DNA from: Deinococcus multiflagellatus
GTDB taxonomy: Bacteria; Deinococcota; Deinococci; Deinococcales; Deinococcaceae
Assembly: GCF_020166415.1 (NCBI RefSeq)
Contig: NZ_JAIQXV010000009.1
Location: 1-64,000, forward strand
Length of the DNA stretch: 64,000 bases
Reading direction: 5' to 3'
In this document: positions 54,976 to 64,000 of the stretch, one piece after another
Layout: the number at the start of each line of letters is the position of its first letter
Numbering within the stretch: the first letter of the stretch is position 1
Made by a program: the position numbers and the translations under genes
The notes under the pieces: model-generated
The model's input: only the letters and a program-made list of their open reading frames with translations
Told to the model about the DNA's origin: nothing
Databases searched by the model: none

Positions 54976-56929
54976 CACTTTGAGGGCCTGAGCTGCGGCC
55001 CAACACCCGGTAGGCGCGCAGCACGCCGTTCATAAAGGCCACGTACAGCGTGCCGTCGGCGGCCAGGGGCGTGGCCTGTACCCCAGCGGCCTCGCGGTGG
55101 GTCCAGCGGGACTGGCCGGTGCGCAGGTCCAGCGCACACAGCTGTCCTTCCTCGGACGCCAGGAACACCAGCCCGGCACTGATCACGGGACTGGCGGTCA
55201 CGCGGCCACCCAAGCGGTGGGTCCACAGGTCCTCACCGTCGCTCAGGCGCAGGGCGCGCACCTCGCCGCCCCAGCCGGCCAGCACCGCCACGCCCCCCGG
55301 GAGCGAACCGCTCAGGGCCGGGGACGCCCAGACCTCATCTTCCAGGTCGTAGGTCCACAGGGTGGGTTCGGGGGCCAGGGCGGCGCGGCCACTGGCGGCA
55401 CTCAGGGCCAGGGCGTGCACCTCGCCCTCCCAGGTGGCCACGACCAGGGTGGCCTCGGCGCCCTCCAGCGGCAGCAGGGCGGGGGTGCCGTGGACCGTGC
55501 CCACTTCGACTTTCCACAGCGCGTGCCCGCTGCGGGCGTCCAGGGCGTGCAACCAGCCGCTTTCGTCGCAGATCAGGGCGGCGCCGGCCCACAGCACCGG
55601 GCTGGCGGCCACCGGGCCCCCGGTGCGGTAGGCCCAGCGTAACTCGCCTGTGCGGGCGTCCAGCGCGTACAGGTGGCCGTCGCGGCTGCTGGCCAGCACC
55701 TGCCCGCCCCACAGGGTCGGGGCGCCCGTGAATTCCGCGCGGGCCTGGTGCTGCCACAGCTGCGCGCCGCTCAGCAGGTTCACGCGGCGCAGGGTCCCGT
55801 CCCAGGCGCCGAACAGCACGTGGCCGCCGTGAAAGGTGGCGGGGGCCGTCACCTCGTCGCGCGCGGCGTAGGTGGCAAAGGGGCGGCCCGAAGCGTGGGT
55901 GAGCACCAGTTGCCCGCCGCGCGTGCCCACCGCCACCAGATCGCCCTCCCCCATCACGGCGGCGGGCCACGTCACCTCGCCGGGCAGCGAGACGCTCCAG
56001 GCTTCGCGCAGGCCCTCCACCTGCCCCGGGCCGTCGGGGTGCTCGCCGCTGCGGGCGCGCCCGCCCCGGTACTGCCCGCGGGCGTGGGCACTCCACACGT
56101 CGCGCCGCGCCAGCGCCCACAGGTGGGCCAGGGCCTCGCCGCTGTCCGGGCGCTCGGCGGCCTTTTTGGCCAGCAGCCGCAGCAGCACGCGCGCCACGGC
56201 GTCGGGCACCGCCGGGTTCAGGTCGCGGGGATCGGGGGGGGCCTCGTACACGTGCTGGTAGAGCACGCTCTGGTCGCTGTCACCCACGAAGGGCGGACTG
56301 CCGCAGGCCACGCGGTAGAGCACCGCCCCCAGGGCGTACAGGTCGCTGTGCGGGCCCACGCCGACGCCGCGCGCCTGCTCCGGGGCCATGTAGGCGGGCG
56401 TGCCCAGGGTCACCCCGCTGCGGGTGAGGTGCCGGGTCTGTTCCGTGAGCGCCACCAGCCCGAAATCCATGATGCGCGGCCACCCCGCCTCGTCCAGCAG
56501 GATGTTACCGGGGGTCAGGTCGCGGTGGGTGATGCCCTGCTCGTGAATAAAGTGCAGGGCGCGCGCACTGAAAGCGGCGGCCGTGAGAAAGCGGGCCAGC
56601 GGCGCCGGGGCGTCTTCCAGGGGCCCCAGCGCGGTCACCGGCCCGCCGGTCATCAGCGGCATGGTGAAAAAGGGCCGCCCCCCATCCTGCTCGGTGCCCA
56701 AGTCCAACACCGGCACCACGCCGGGGTGGGTCAGGCGGGCCAGGGTGCGCACCTCGCGCAGAAAGCGCTCGCGGTCCGAGGGTGGCACGTGGGCGTGCTG
56801 CACCTTCACGGCCACCTCGCGCGAGAGCAGGGTGTCGTGCGCGCGGAACACGCGGGCGCTGCCGCCCTCGCCCAGCAGGGTCAGCAGGTTGTAGCGCCCC
56901 GCAAGCTGTGAACCGGTGTCCAGCGGCAT
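54968..56929 (-). CDS. rqkA: Ser/Thr protein kinase with C-terminal PQQ-type beta-propeller (RqkA-like)
   Basis: 653 residues. The kinase domain (about 12-270) has a glycine loop [11 protein letters not shown]42, the catalytic loop HRDLTPGN (D137, N142), DFG at 155-157 and [11 protein letters not shown] linker follows, then about seven repeats of the [15 protein letters not shown] type, the PQQ-binding propeller blade. There is no membrane helix, unlike PknB. In D. radiodurans a kinase of this architecture (DR2518, RqkA) responds to pyrroloquinoline quinone and supports radiation resistance; that role here is inferred from architecture. ATG at 56929; TTG at 56935 is an alternative. Confidence 0.9.
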   Translation of the reverse strand: MPLDTGSQLAGRYNLLTLLGEGGSARVFRAHDTLLSREVAVKVQHAHVPPSDRERFLREVRTLARLTHPGVVPVLDLGTEQDGGRPFFTMPLMTGGPVTALGPLEDAPAPLARFLTAAAFSARALHFIHEQGITHRDLTPGNILLDEAGWPRIMDFGLVALTEQTRHLTRSGVTLGTPAYMAPEQARGVGVGPHSDLYALGAVLYRVACGSPPFVGDSDQSVLYQHVYEAPPDPRDLNPAVPDAVARVLLRLLAKKAAERPDSGEALAHLWALARRDVWSAHARGQYRGGRARSGEHPDGPGQVEGLREAWSVSLPGEVTWPAAVMGEGDLVAVGTRGGQLVLTHASGRPFATYAARDEVTAPATFHGGHVLFGAWDGTLRRVNLLSGAQLWQHQARAEFTGAPTLWGGQVLASSRDGHLYALDARTGELRWAYRTGGPVAASPVLWAGAALICDESGWLHALDARSGHALWKVEVGTVHGTPALLPLEGAEATLVVATWEGEVHALALSAASGRAALAPEPTLWTYDLEDEVWASPALSGSLPGGVAVLAGWGGEVRALRLSDGEDLWTHRLGGRVTASPVISAGLVFLASEEGQLCALDLRTGQSRWTHREAAGVQATPLAADGTLYVAFMNGVLRAYRVLGRSSGPQSGS

Positions 56930-57040
56930 GTGCAAGAGAGTTTAGCTTGCACAGCCGGGGTTCAGCCTTGCGCGTTCAACACTGGGGCCAGGGTCTGGCC
57001 GGGCGCCGCATGTGGGGCAACGCCGCTTCCAGGTGCCCGG

Positions 57041-57046
57041 TACAGT
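57041..57046 (+). promoter_or_regulatory. -10 box of the secreted protein gene
   Basis: TACAGT, 6 nt before the ATG at 57053; leaderless layout. On the other strand TAAACT (56944-56939) stands 9 nt before the rqkA-like start. Confidence 0.5.
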
Positions 57047-57052
57047 CTGCCC

Positions 57053-58198
57053 ATGCGCCGCCGCATCACGTTCCTCACCACGCTGACCCTGGGGCTTGGA
57101 TTGCCGCTGGCTTACGGTCAGCCGCGCCCTCCCCTGCCCATTCCAGCCGCACAGGCGGTCAGCGGGTATGCCCAGTTTCCGTTCGGTCAGTCGCTGGCCG
57201 AGGTCCGCCGCCGACTGGAGGCCAGCTTTCCCGGGCGAACCTACGCCTTCGCGCAGGGCTTCGGGCGCACGGCCCTGCGCCTGCGCGACGGGCTGACGTT
57301 TCACGGGGAAGATGTGGATGCCACCTTCGTCTTCATCCAGGGGCAACTGGTGGCCGTCAAGCTGGAAGAGCAGGCCACAGCCACACGGCTCAGAGCAGTG
57401 CAAACTTTCCTGACCAGCCGCTTTGGCGCTGGAGCCCCCGCCGCCCGGTCGGCACTGCACAGCCTCCTGGACCCGGGGACCGCACAGACCCACGCGCAGG
57501 GCAGCGTGGCCCTGGCCGCCGCGGAACCGGGCCCGGATGGTCAGAGGTGGCTGACGGTCACCTTTCAGGAGCCGCAGGTGGCCGCGCGCCTGCGCACCCA
57601 GATGGACACGGCTGCCAACCTGGAGCGGCTGGCAGCCCTCTATGAACGCGGTGGCTGGAAAGCCCTGCCGCATGAACCCCTGGCCCGGACCAACGAGTTC
57701 CTGATGGCCCTGACCACTGCCTCTGGCTTCGAGCAGGCCGCGCTGCTGGGCGCTGAAGTGACAACCCAGGAACGGGCCTGGGCTGGGGCCTACTTTTACA
57801 TGCTGATCACCGGGCAGGTGGCCGGCGAAGAGCGGCAGCGGCAGGTGCTGACCCTGACGGGCGAGGAGCTGAACAACCCGCTGTCCCTGTTTCTGCTGGG
57901 CCGGATTCGTTACACCGAAGCCCAGTACGCCGATGACCGCAGCGCCACGGCCCAGGCCGAGGCCGAGCAGGGCTACTTGCAGATGATAAACGCCTACACC
58001 CTGACCAGCCTGCTGATGGAGGACGTGCCGCAGCTCTCGAGTCTCCTGGCCAATAGCCATGTGGCCATGCTGGCTGGCCTGGCCACGGGCGCCGCCGAGC
58101 TGAGCGCGGCTGACCGCGCCAAGGTGGACCGAGCCTGGCAGCAGTTCTACAGGGCTTTCCGGCAGCAGTACCCCTCGGTGCCACTCACTGGGCCATAG
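57053..58198 (+). CDS. Secreted hypothetical protein
   Basis: 381 residues with a signal peptide (hydrophobic residues 5-20, cleavage near AYG-QP). The mature N-terminal third (FPFGQSLAEVRRRLEASFPG...GLTFHGEDVDATFVFIQGQLVAVKLE) has an alternating pattern as in small alpha/beta domains; the rest is helical and TPR-like in composition. No family recognised. It is divergent from the rqkA-like kinase gene, which shares the intergenic region. Confidence 0.75.
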   Translation: MRRRITFLTTLTLGLGLPLAYGQPRPPLPIPAAQAVSGYAQFPFGQSLAEVRRRLEASFPGRTYAFAQGFGRTALRLRDGLTFHGEDVDATFVFIQGQLVAVKLEEQATATRLRAVQTFLTSRFGAGAPAARSALHSLLDPGTAQTHAQGSVALAAAEPGPDGQRWLTVTFQEPQVAARLRTQMDTAANLERLAALYERGGWKALPHEPLARTNEFLMALTTASGFEQAALLGAEVTTQERAWAGAYFYMLITGQVAGEERQRQVLTLTGEELNNPLSLFLLGRIRYTEAQYADDRSATAQAEAEQGYLQMINAYTLTSLLMEDVPQLSSLLANSHVAMLAGLATGAAELSAADRAKVDRAWQQFYRAFRQQYPSVPLTGP

Positions 58199-58219
58199 GG
58201 CGCCGGAAGCGCGCCGCGG

Positions 58220-59392
58220 TCAGAGGCCGCTGCGCAGCCCGCCCGGCGTCAGGGGGTCGCGCAGCAGTCGCCCGTAGGCCTCGGGGCCCCCGGCGTCCAG
58301 CACGGCGCGCACCAGATCGCCCCCCACCGAATACGTGAAGATGTACGCCCGGAAGGTGGGCTGCGAGATGAAGCGCAGGCTCTGGCGGGCGCGGGCCTCG
58401 CTGGCCGGGGCGTAGGTCTGCAGGAAGTCCAGTACCTCGGCCTCGCTCTGGCCGTCCGCATGCAGGCGCATGGCCGCCTCGCCGCTCACGCCGCGCAGGC
58501 CCTCGCGGGCGCGTGAAGCCGCCAGGAAGGCGCGCACATCGTCCGGGTCCAGTCCGGCCACGGCAGCAAGGTCGCCGGTCAGCCACCCTTCCACCTCCTC
58601 GCGGGTCATCACCGCGCGCAGGGCGTTGACCGCAATGCCCTCCGAGACCACGCATTCCGGCGCGTTGATGAGCTGAATATGGTGCTCGTGCCAGCCCTTT
58701 TCGCGCGCCAGCACCGCTTCCTTGGTGGCGTGTTCGGTGTGGTGGCCGGGGTAGCCCTCGTGGGCCAGCAGGTCCGGCAACCCGGGCAGCAGCACCGGCA
58801 GGTCGGTGTTGATGTCAATGCGGCTGTTCAGGTTGCCCAGCGGCCAGTTGTAGCCGCTCCAGGGCTTGTCCTGCACCAGCCCGATGCTGAAGTCCTCGCC
58901 GTCTGGCAGGCCATAGCGGGCCGCCACCCGCGCGCGCAGTTCAGCCAGAATGGGCGCCGAGACGCGCAGGATGTCGTCTTTGGGCACCGCCACGCGGGCG
59001 CGCAGGGCTTCGTCACGCTCCAGCAGGGTCCCTGACCCTGGCAGGGCCTCGTCCAGCTGGGCCAGCGCCGCGCGCAGGTCGGCCTCGGCGGCGCGGCGCG
59101 GCTCAATGTCGTACAGGCCGCGCACCTCTTCGGTGTACGCCAGGGCCTCGCCGCTCAGCATCCGGGCCAGGGTGTGCATGGCGCGCACCTGGGCCTGCAG
59201 CCAGGTGCGCCGGGTCTCGTCGGGCTCGGCCGCCACGCTGGACAGCAGCTCGGCGGCCTCGTCGCGCAGGGCCTCGGGGGCGCGGCGTTCACGCACCGCC
59301 CATTCGGCGGGCCCGCCGTAGCCGTCAATAAACCCCTCCGAATGCACGTCCAGGGCGTGGGCCAGCCGAATGTAGCGCTCTGCAATGTCCAT
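58220..59392 (-). CDS. DUF885-like zinc-hydrolase family protein
   Basis: 390 residues, helical. [11 protein letters not shown] (211-221) is the zinc motif of DUF885-type peptidases, which usually read HExxPGHH; H211, E212 and H217/H218 are the likely key residues. DUF885 proteins are commonly longer (about 550-600), so this is a shortened branch. TATCCT (59405-59400) lies 7 nt before the ATG, a leaderless layout. It ends convergent to the secreted protein gene with 21 bp between stops. Confidence 0.82.
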   Translation of the reverse strand: MDIAERYIRLAHALDVHSEGFIDGYGGPAEWAVRERRAPEALRDEAAELLSSVAAEPDETRRTWLQAQVRAMHTLARMLSGEALAYTEEVRGLYDIEPRRAAEADLRAALAQLDEALPGSGTLLERDEALRARVAVPKDDILRVSAPILAELRARVAARYGLPDGEDFSIGLVQDKPWSGYNWPLGNLNSRIDINTDLPVLLPGLPDLLAHEGYPGHHTEHATKEAVLAREKGWHEHHIQLINAPECVVSEGIAVNALRAVMTREEVEGWLTGDLAAVAGLDPDDVRAFLAASRAREGLRGVSGEAAMRLHADGQSEAEVLDFLQTYAPASEARARQSLRFISQPTFRAYIFTYSVGGDLVRAVLDAGGPEAYGRLLRDPLTPGGLRSGL

Positions 59393-59399
59393 GCCCGGC

Positions 59400-59405
59400 A
59401 GGATA
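59400..59405 (-). promoter_or_regulatory. -10 box of the DUF885-like gene
   Basis: TATCCT on the minus strand followed by GCCGGGC and the ATG at 59392. Confidence 0.55.
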
Positions 59406-59468
59406 GTGCGGCGGGGCGGTGGGGGCCTGTAGGCGACCAGACCGCCGCCCCAGACAGAAGCCGACAAT

Positions 59469-59498
59469 GGGGCCGGGGCACAGGCGCACCCCGGCCCC
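59469..59498 (-). terminator. glgX terminator
   Basis: GGGGCCGGGG (59469-59478) pairs perfectly with CCCCGGCCCC (59489-59498), 12 bp beyond the glgX stop. Confidence 0.7.
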
Positions 59499-59510
59499 GA
59501 GGGGAGCGGC

Positions 59511-61658
<2,148 letters not shown>

Positions 61659-61743
61659 GGAACAAGGACTCCTTGGTTGCAGGCCAGTGGCAAGAAGAAG
61701 ATGAATGGGCTGCGCCGGGGTGGCGGGCCGCCACGCGCAATGC

Positions 61744-61757
61744 TGGAAACGCTACCA
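61744..61757. promoter_or_regulatory. LacI-type operator before glgX
   Basis: TGGAAACGCTACCA matches the treS operator TGGAAGCGCTTCCC at 11 of 14 positions and keeps the central CG. On the minus strand it contains TAGCGT, which could be the -10 box it blocks. Confidence 0.5.
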
Positions 61758-61812
61758 GATGGGCCGCACCGGACTCCAGCGGGCCGCACAAACCCAAGTG
61801 AAGGTCAAGGAA

Positions 61813-61855
61813 GCTCTCACCCGCCTCATCGCCGCAGGGCAGGGCATGTGAGAGC
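61813..61855 (-). terminator. Hairpin behind the aminopeptidase gene
   Basis: GCTCTCAC (61813-61820) pairs perfectly with GTGAGAGC (61848-61855), 17 bp beyond the stop. Confidence 0.5.
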
Positions 61856-61872
61856 GGTGAGAAGTTTGGGGC

Positions 61873-62952
61873 TCAGCCCCCCCACAGGCACGCCGCCCGT
61901 TCGGCCTGGGGCCGGGCGCCGCAGGCCCGCGCGGCGGTGATAAAGGCCCCTATGTCTCCATTCACCCGCGCCAGCAGCGCCTCAAAGTCGGGCACCAGGG
62001 CGGCGTAGGCGGCCACCGCCCCCAGCGAGGCGTTGTTGATGCCCCGGGCAAAAAACGCGTCGTAGCCTGCGTAGCCGCCCCAGCTGGCCTTCAGGGCGGC
62101 GTAGCGGGTCTGCACGCCTTGCAGCACCCCGGCCTTGCGGGTACGGCGCTCGTCGTCGGTCAGGCCGCTCTGGGCGTACAGGGCCTCCAGCTGCGCGCGG
62201 GCGTCCAGCAGCAGGGCTTCAAAATCGGTGTGCCGGCTCTGGGCCAACTGGTCGGCCTCGCGCAGGGCGGGGGTGCCGTGGGCGGCCAGCCAGCGCCGCA
62301 TCCCTTCCTCTTCTACAGCGGTGGCATAGGACTCGTTAAAGACGGTGTCGCCCGCCACGTACACGCTGGGGTGCGAAAGTTCGTGGATGACGGTGCGGAT
62401 CAGGGTGGCGTCCGGGTACAGCAGCATGGTGGAGAGCAGCGGGTCTTTCAGGTAGCCCAGGGTGGAATAGGCACTCACCCCGCCCACCACCACGTCGCGC
62501 CCGGCGGCGCGGCGCGCGGCGGCGTCGGCCTGGGCCTGCGCCTCGTTGAAATAGCCCCGGTAGGCCACGCAGCCGGCCACCGGAAAGCAGCTGGTGTCCA
62601 GCGCCACGCTGAATTCGGGCGCTGAAAACACGTTCCAGACCACAGAGGGGCGCCCCACATCCACGTAGGTGCGGAAGCTGCCGTGGTCCGGCAGGCCCAG
62701 GCCCCCCTGGTCGGGCGGCGCCACCGCAAAAGCGCGCACCTGGGCGGCCAGATTCAGTTTGCGCCGGGTTTCTGTGCTCAGGGCTGGGTCCTGGCGGGCG
62801 TCGTCCAGCGGGCGGGCGCGGCGCAGCAGGTCCAGTTGGCCGCCCGCCGCCTGCGCCAGATACCTCACCTCGGCGCAGCCGCTCAGGCCCAGGGCGCCCA
62901 GCAAGACCAGGGCGGGAACGCGCAGCGTACGGATCGTGGCCCGCAGTCTCAT
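61873..62952 (-). CDS. Lipoprotein predicted aminopeptidase (COG4324 type)
   Basis: 359 residues with a lipoprotein signal (lipobox LSGC, C26), so it is probably anchored in the membrane and faces outward. [24 protein letters not shown] carries the zinc motif H190-E191-x-x-H194 and the third ligand E207, as in the predicted aminopeptidase family. TACACT (62965-62960) lies 7 nt before the ATG. Confidence 0.88.
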   Translation of the reverse strand: MRLRATIRTLRVPALVLLGALGLSGCAEVRYLAQAAGGQLDLLRRARPLDDARQDPALSTETRRKLNLAAQVRAFAVAPPDQGGLGLPDHGSFRTYVDVGRPSVVWNVFSAPEFSVALDTSCFPVAGCVAYRGYFNEAQAQADAAARRAAGRDVVVGGVSAYSTLGYLKDPLLSTMLLYPDATLIRTVIHELSHPSVYVAGDTVFNESYATAVEEEGMRRWLAAHGTPALREADQLAQSRHTDFEALLLDARAQLEALYAQSGLTDDERRTRKAGVLQGVQTRYAALKASWGGYAGYDAFFARGINNASLGAVAAYAALVPDFEALLARVNGDIGAFITAARACGARPQAERAACLWGG

Positions 62953-62959
62953 GGCCCGC

Positions 62960-63001
62960 AGTGTACGCCGCTTGATCTGCCCCCCGCCGGCCCGGCACAC
63001 T
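62960..63001. promoter_or_regulatory. Divergent leaderless promoters
   Basis: On the minus strand TACACT (62965-62960) serves the aminopeptidase at 7 nt; on the plus strand CACACT (62996-63001) serves the gene at 63007 at 5 nt. Both fit in a gap of 54 bp between start codons. Confidence 0.55.
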
Positions 63002-63006
63002 GACCC

Positions 63007-63183
63007 ATGCTGACCCGGCTTCAGACGTGGTGGCGCCGCCTGCTGGGGCGCCCGGCCCCGCCCAGCCCCGACTCGCCCAGAGACGGGGACGACCCAGGCG
63101 GCGCCGGGGTGCTGGTTCCGGCTGGCCCCCGGCCGCGCCGGGACGGCGCGCAGGCCACCCCCCCGGCCAAATCGCAGCCCTGA
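63007..63183 (+). CDS. 58-residue small basic protein
   Basis: Opens with an amphipathic Trp/Arg-rich helix (MLTRLQTWWRRLLGRP), then a Gly/Pro-rich and probably disordered tail. It has its own leaderless promoter signal; the helix could bind membranes. No family known. Confidence 0.5.
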   Translation: MLTRLQTWWRRLLGRPAPPSPDSPRDGDDPGGAGVLVPAGPRPRRDGAQATPPAKSQP

Positions 63184-63193
63184 AGATTTCCCT

Positions 63194-63258
63194 ATACTCC
63201 CGGCATTCCCCCCAGCGGGCCGCGCCCTGGTCACGGCGACCAGGGGCTTTAGGGCGGC
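63194..63258 (+). promoter_or_regulatory. Promoter and leader hairpin of the acyl-CoA synthetase gene
   Basis: TATACT (63194-63199) is a good -10 box. It is followed by a stable hairpin in which GCGGGCCGCGCCC near 63216-63228 pairs with AGGGCGGCCCGC near 63251-63262 around CTGGTC/GACCAG. It could be a leader structure or an attenuator. Confidence 0.45.
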
Positions 63259-63279
63259 CCGCGCCCCCAAGGAGACCCC

Positions 63280-64000
63280 ATGCAAGGCACCATGATGGAT
63301 GTTCAGCTGACCGTGCCCACCATTCTGGAGCGCATCCGCACCCAGTACGCCAGCCGCGAGGTCGTGAGCCTGCTGGTGGCGGGCCGCGACGAGGCCGGCA
63401 ATCCCCTGCCCCACACCCACCGCACCACCTACGGGCAGGTGGCCGAGCGCGCCCGGCGGCTGGCCGGCGGCCTGCTGGGCCTGGGCCTGCGCAAGGGCGA
63501 CCGTGTGGCCACGCTGGCCGTGAACTCTTTCCGGCATCTGGAGGCCTACCTGGGCGTGCCCAGCGCCGGGCTGGTGCTGCACACGGTGAACATCCGCCTG
63601 CACCCCGAGCAGATTGCCTGGATCATCAACCACGCCGAAGACCGCGTGCTGCTCATTGAAAATGTTTTTGCCGCGATGATTCCGGCCATCAAGGCGGCCT
63701 GCCCCACCCTGGAGCACATCTTTGTGCTGGGGCCCACCCCGCAGCCTATCCCCCTGCCCGGCGTGCAGGACTACGACGCCTTCGTGATGGGCAGCCCCGC
63801 CCTGGACCAGTATCCGGACCTGGACGAGCGCGACCCCGCCGCCATGTGCTACACCAGCGGCACCACCGGCAACCCCAAGGGCGTGGTGTACACCCACCGC
63901 TCCACGCTGCTGCACTCCATTGTCAGTGCCCCAAAAGACGCCCTGAACGTGGGCGAGCGCGACAGCGTGCTGCCGATTGTGCCCATGTTCCATGTGAACG
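63280..64000 (+). CDS. Acyl-CoA synthetase / AMP-forming ligase (5' part)
   Basis: An ANL-superfamily ligase that activates fatty acids as acyl-AMP and then acyl-CoA. 240 codons are present and the gene runs off the window. The adenylate-binding P-loop YTSGTTGNPKG starts at residue 191, and THRSTLLHSI and PMFHVN follow, as in medium- and long-chain acyl-CoA synthetases. AAGGAG stands 5 nt before the ATG. Confidence 0.93.
   Translation, partial: MQGTMMDVQLTVPTILERIRTQYASREVVSLLVAGRDEAGNPLPHTHRTTYGQVAERARRLAGGLLGLGLRKGDRVATLAVNSFRHLEAYLGVPSAGLVLHTVNIRLHPEQIAWIINHAEDRVLLIENVFAAMIPAIKAACPTLEHIFVLGPTPQPIPLPGVQDYDAFVMGSPALDQYPDLDERDPAAMCYTSGTTGNPKGVVYTHRSTLLHSIVSAPKDALNVGERDSVLPIVPMFHVN

Overview
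The window is high-GC, gene-dense bacterial chromosome and almost certainly comes from a Deinococcus species. The evidence is the set of best-recognised proteins (a beta-propeller Ser/Thr kinase of the RqkA type, a [LysW]-lysine hydrolase, TreS and GlgX, a five-S1-domain S1 protein, FeoA/FeoB/FeoC), five copies of an intergenic repeat resembling the small noncoding repeats known from Deinococcus, and about seventeen genes whose only visible signal is a TAnnnT-like -10 box 5-8 nt before the start codon, the layout expected for leaderless mRNAs. No rRNA, prophage, transposase, CRISPR array or plasmid gene is visible; this is housekeeping chromosome with small accessory insertions.

Layout. 1-5 kb: a small membrane protein, then the str operon on the minus strand (rpsL-rpsG-fusA, no tuf behind it) and tRNA-Ser(CGA). 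5-10 kb: hflX behind a possible leaderless upstream ORF, an EEP-family phosphatase/nuclease, a P-loop kinase-like protein and a secreted sugar dehydrogenase. 10-19 kb: two zinc metallopeptidases, the ferrous-iron operon feoA-feoB-feoC, prs and an FAD oxidoreductase. 19.8-29.4 kb: dnaJ, then a seven-gene chemosensory-type operon (MHYT sensor, receiver, CheW, MCP, CheA-REC hybrid, PATAN/DUF4388 protein, REC plus roadblock-like protein). 30-41 kb: pgm, glpX, wrbA, treS, tRNA-Gln(CTG), rpsA and ppk1. 41-54 kb: Rieske protein, unassigned envelope proteins, a LysM-NlpC/P60 hydrolase, an MFS exporter, an operon of bPH-like protein, lysK and an SLC13 permease, then comM. 54-64 kb: tatA, the rqkA-like kinase, secreted or peptidase-like proteins, glgX, a lipoprotein aminopeptidase and the start of an acyl-CoA synthetase.

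How the parts fit. Several genes handle storage carbohydrate: pgm interconverts glucose phosphates, treS makes trehalose from maltose, glgX debranches glycogen and glpX serves gluconeogenesis. treS and glgX share a LacI-type operator, and pgm and the sugar dehydrogenase share a different 16-bp palindrome. ppk1, rqkA and hflX are stress-linked families. The chemosensory operon has no CheR or CheB; its PATAN and roadblock-like outputs suggest control of type IV pili, cell polarity or a second messenger rather than a flagellum.

Points deserving most attention: the rpsL reading frame can only start at CTG; the chemosensory operon; dispersed repeats that appear to have truncated a neighbouring gene; and several genes of 36-58 codons that ordinary length cutoffs miss. 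All assignments come from reading the sequence without database searches.
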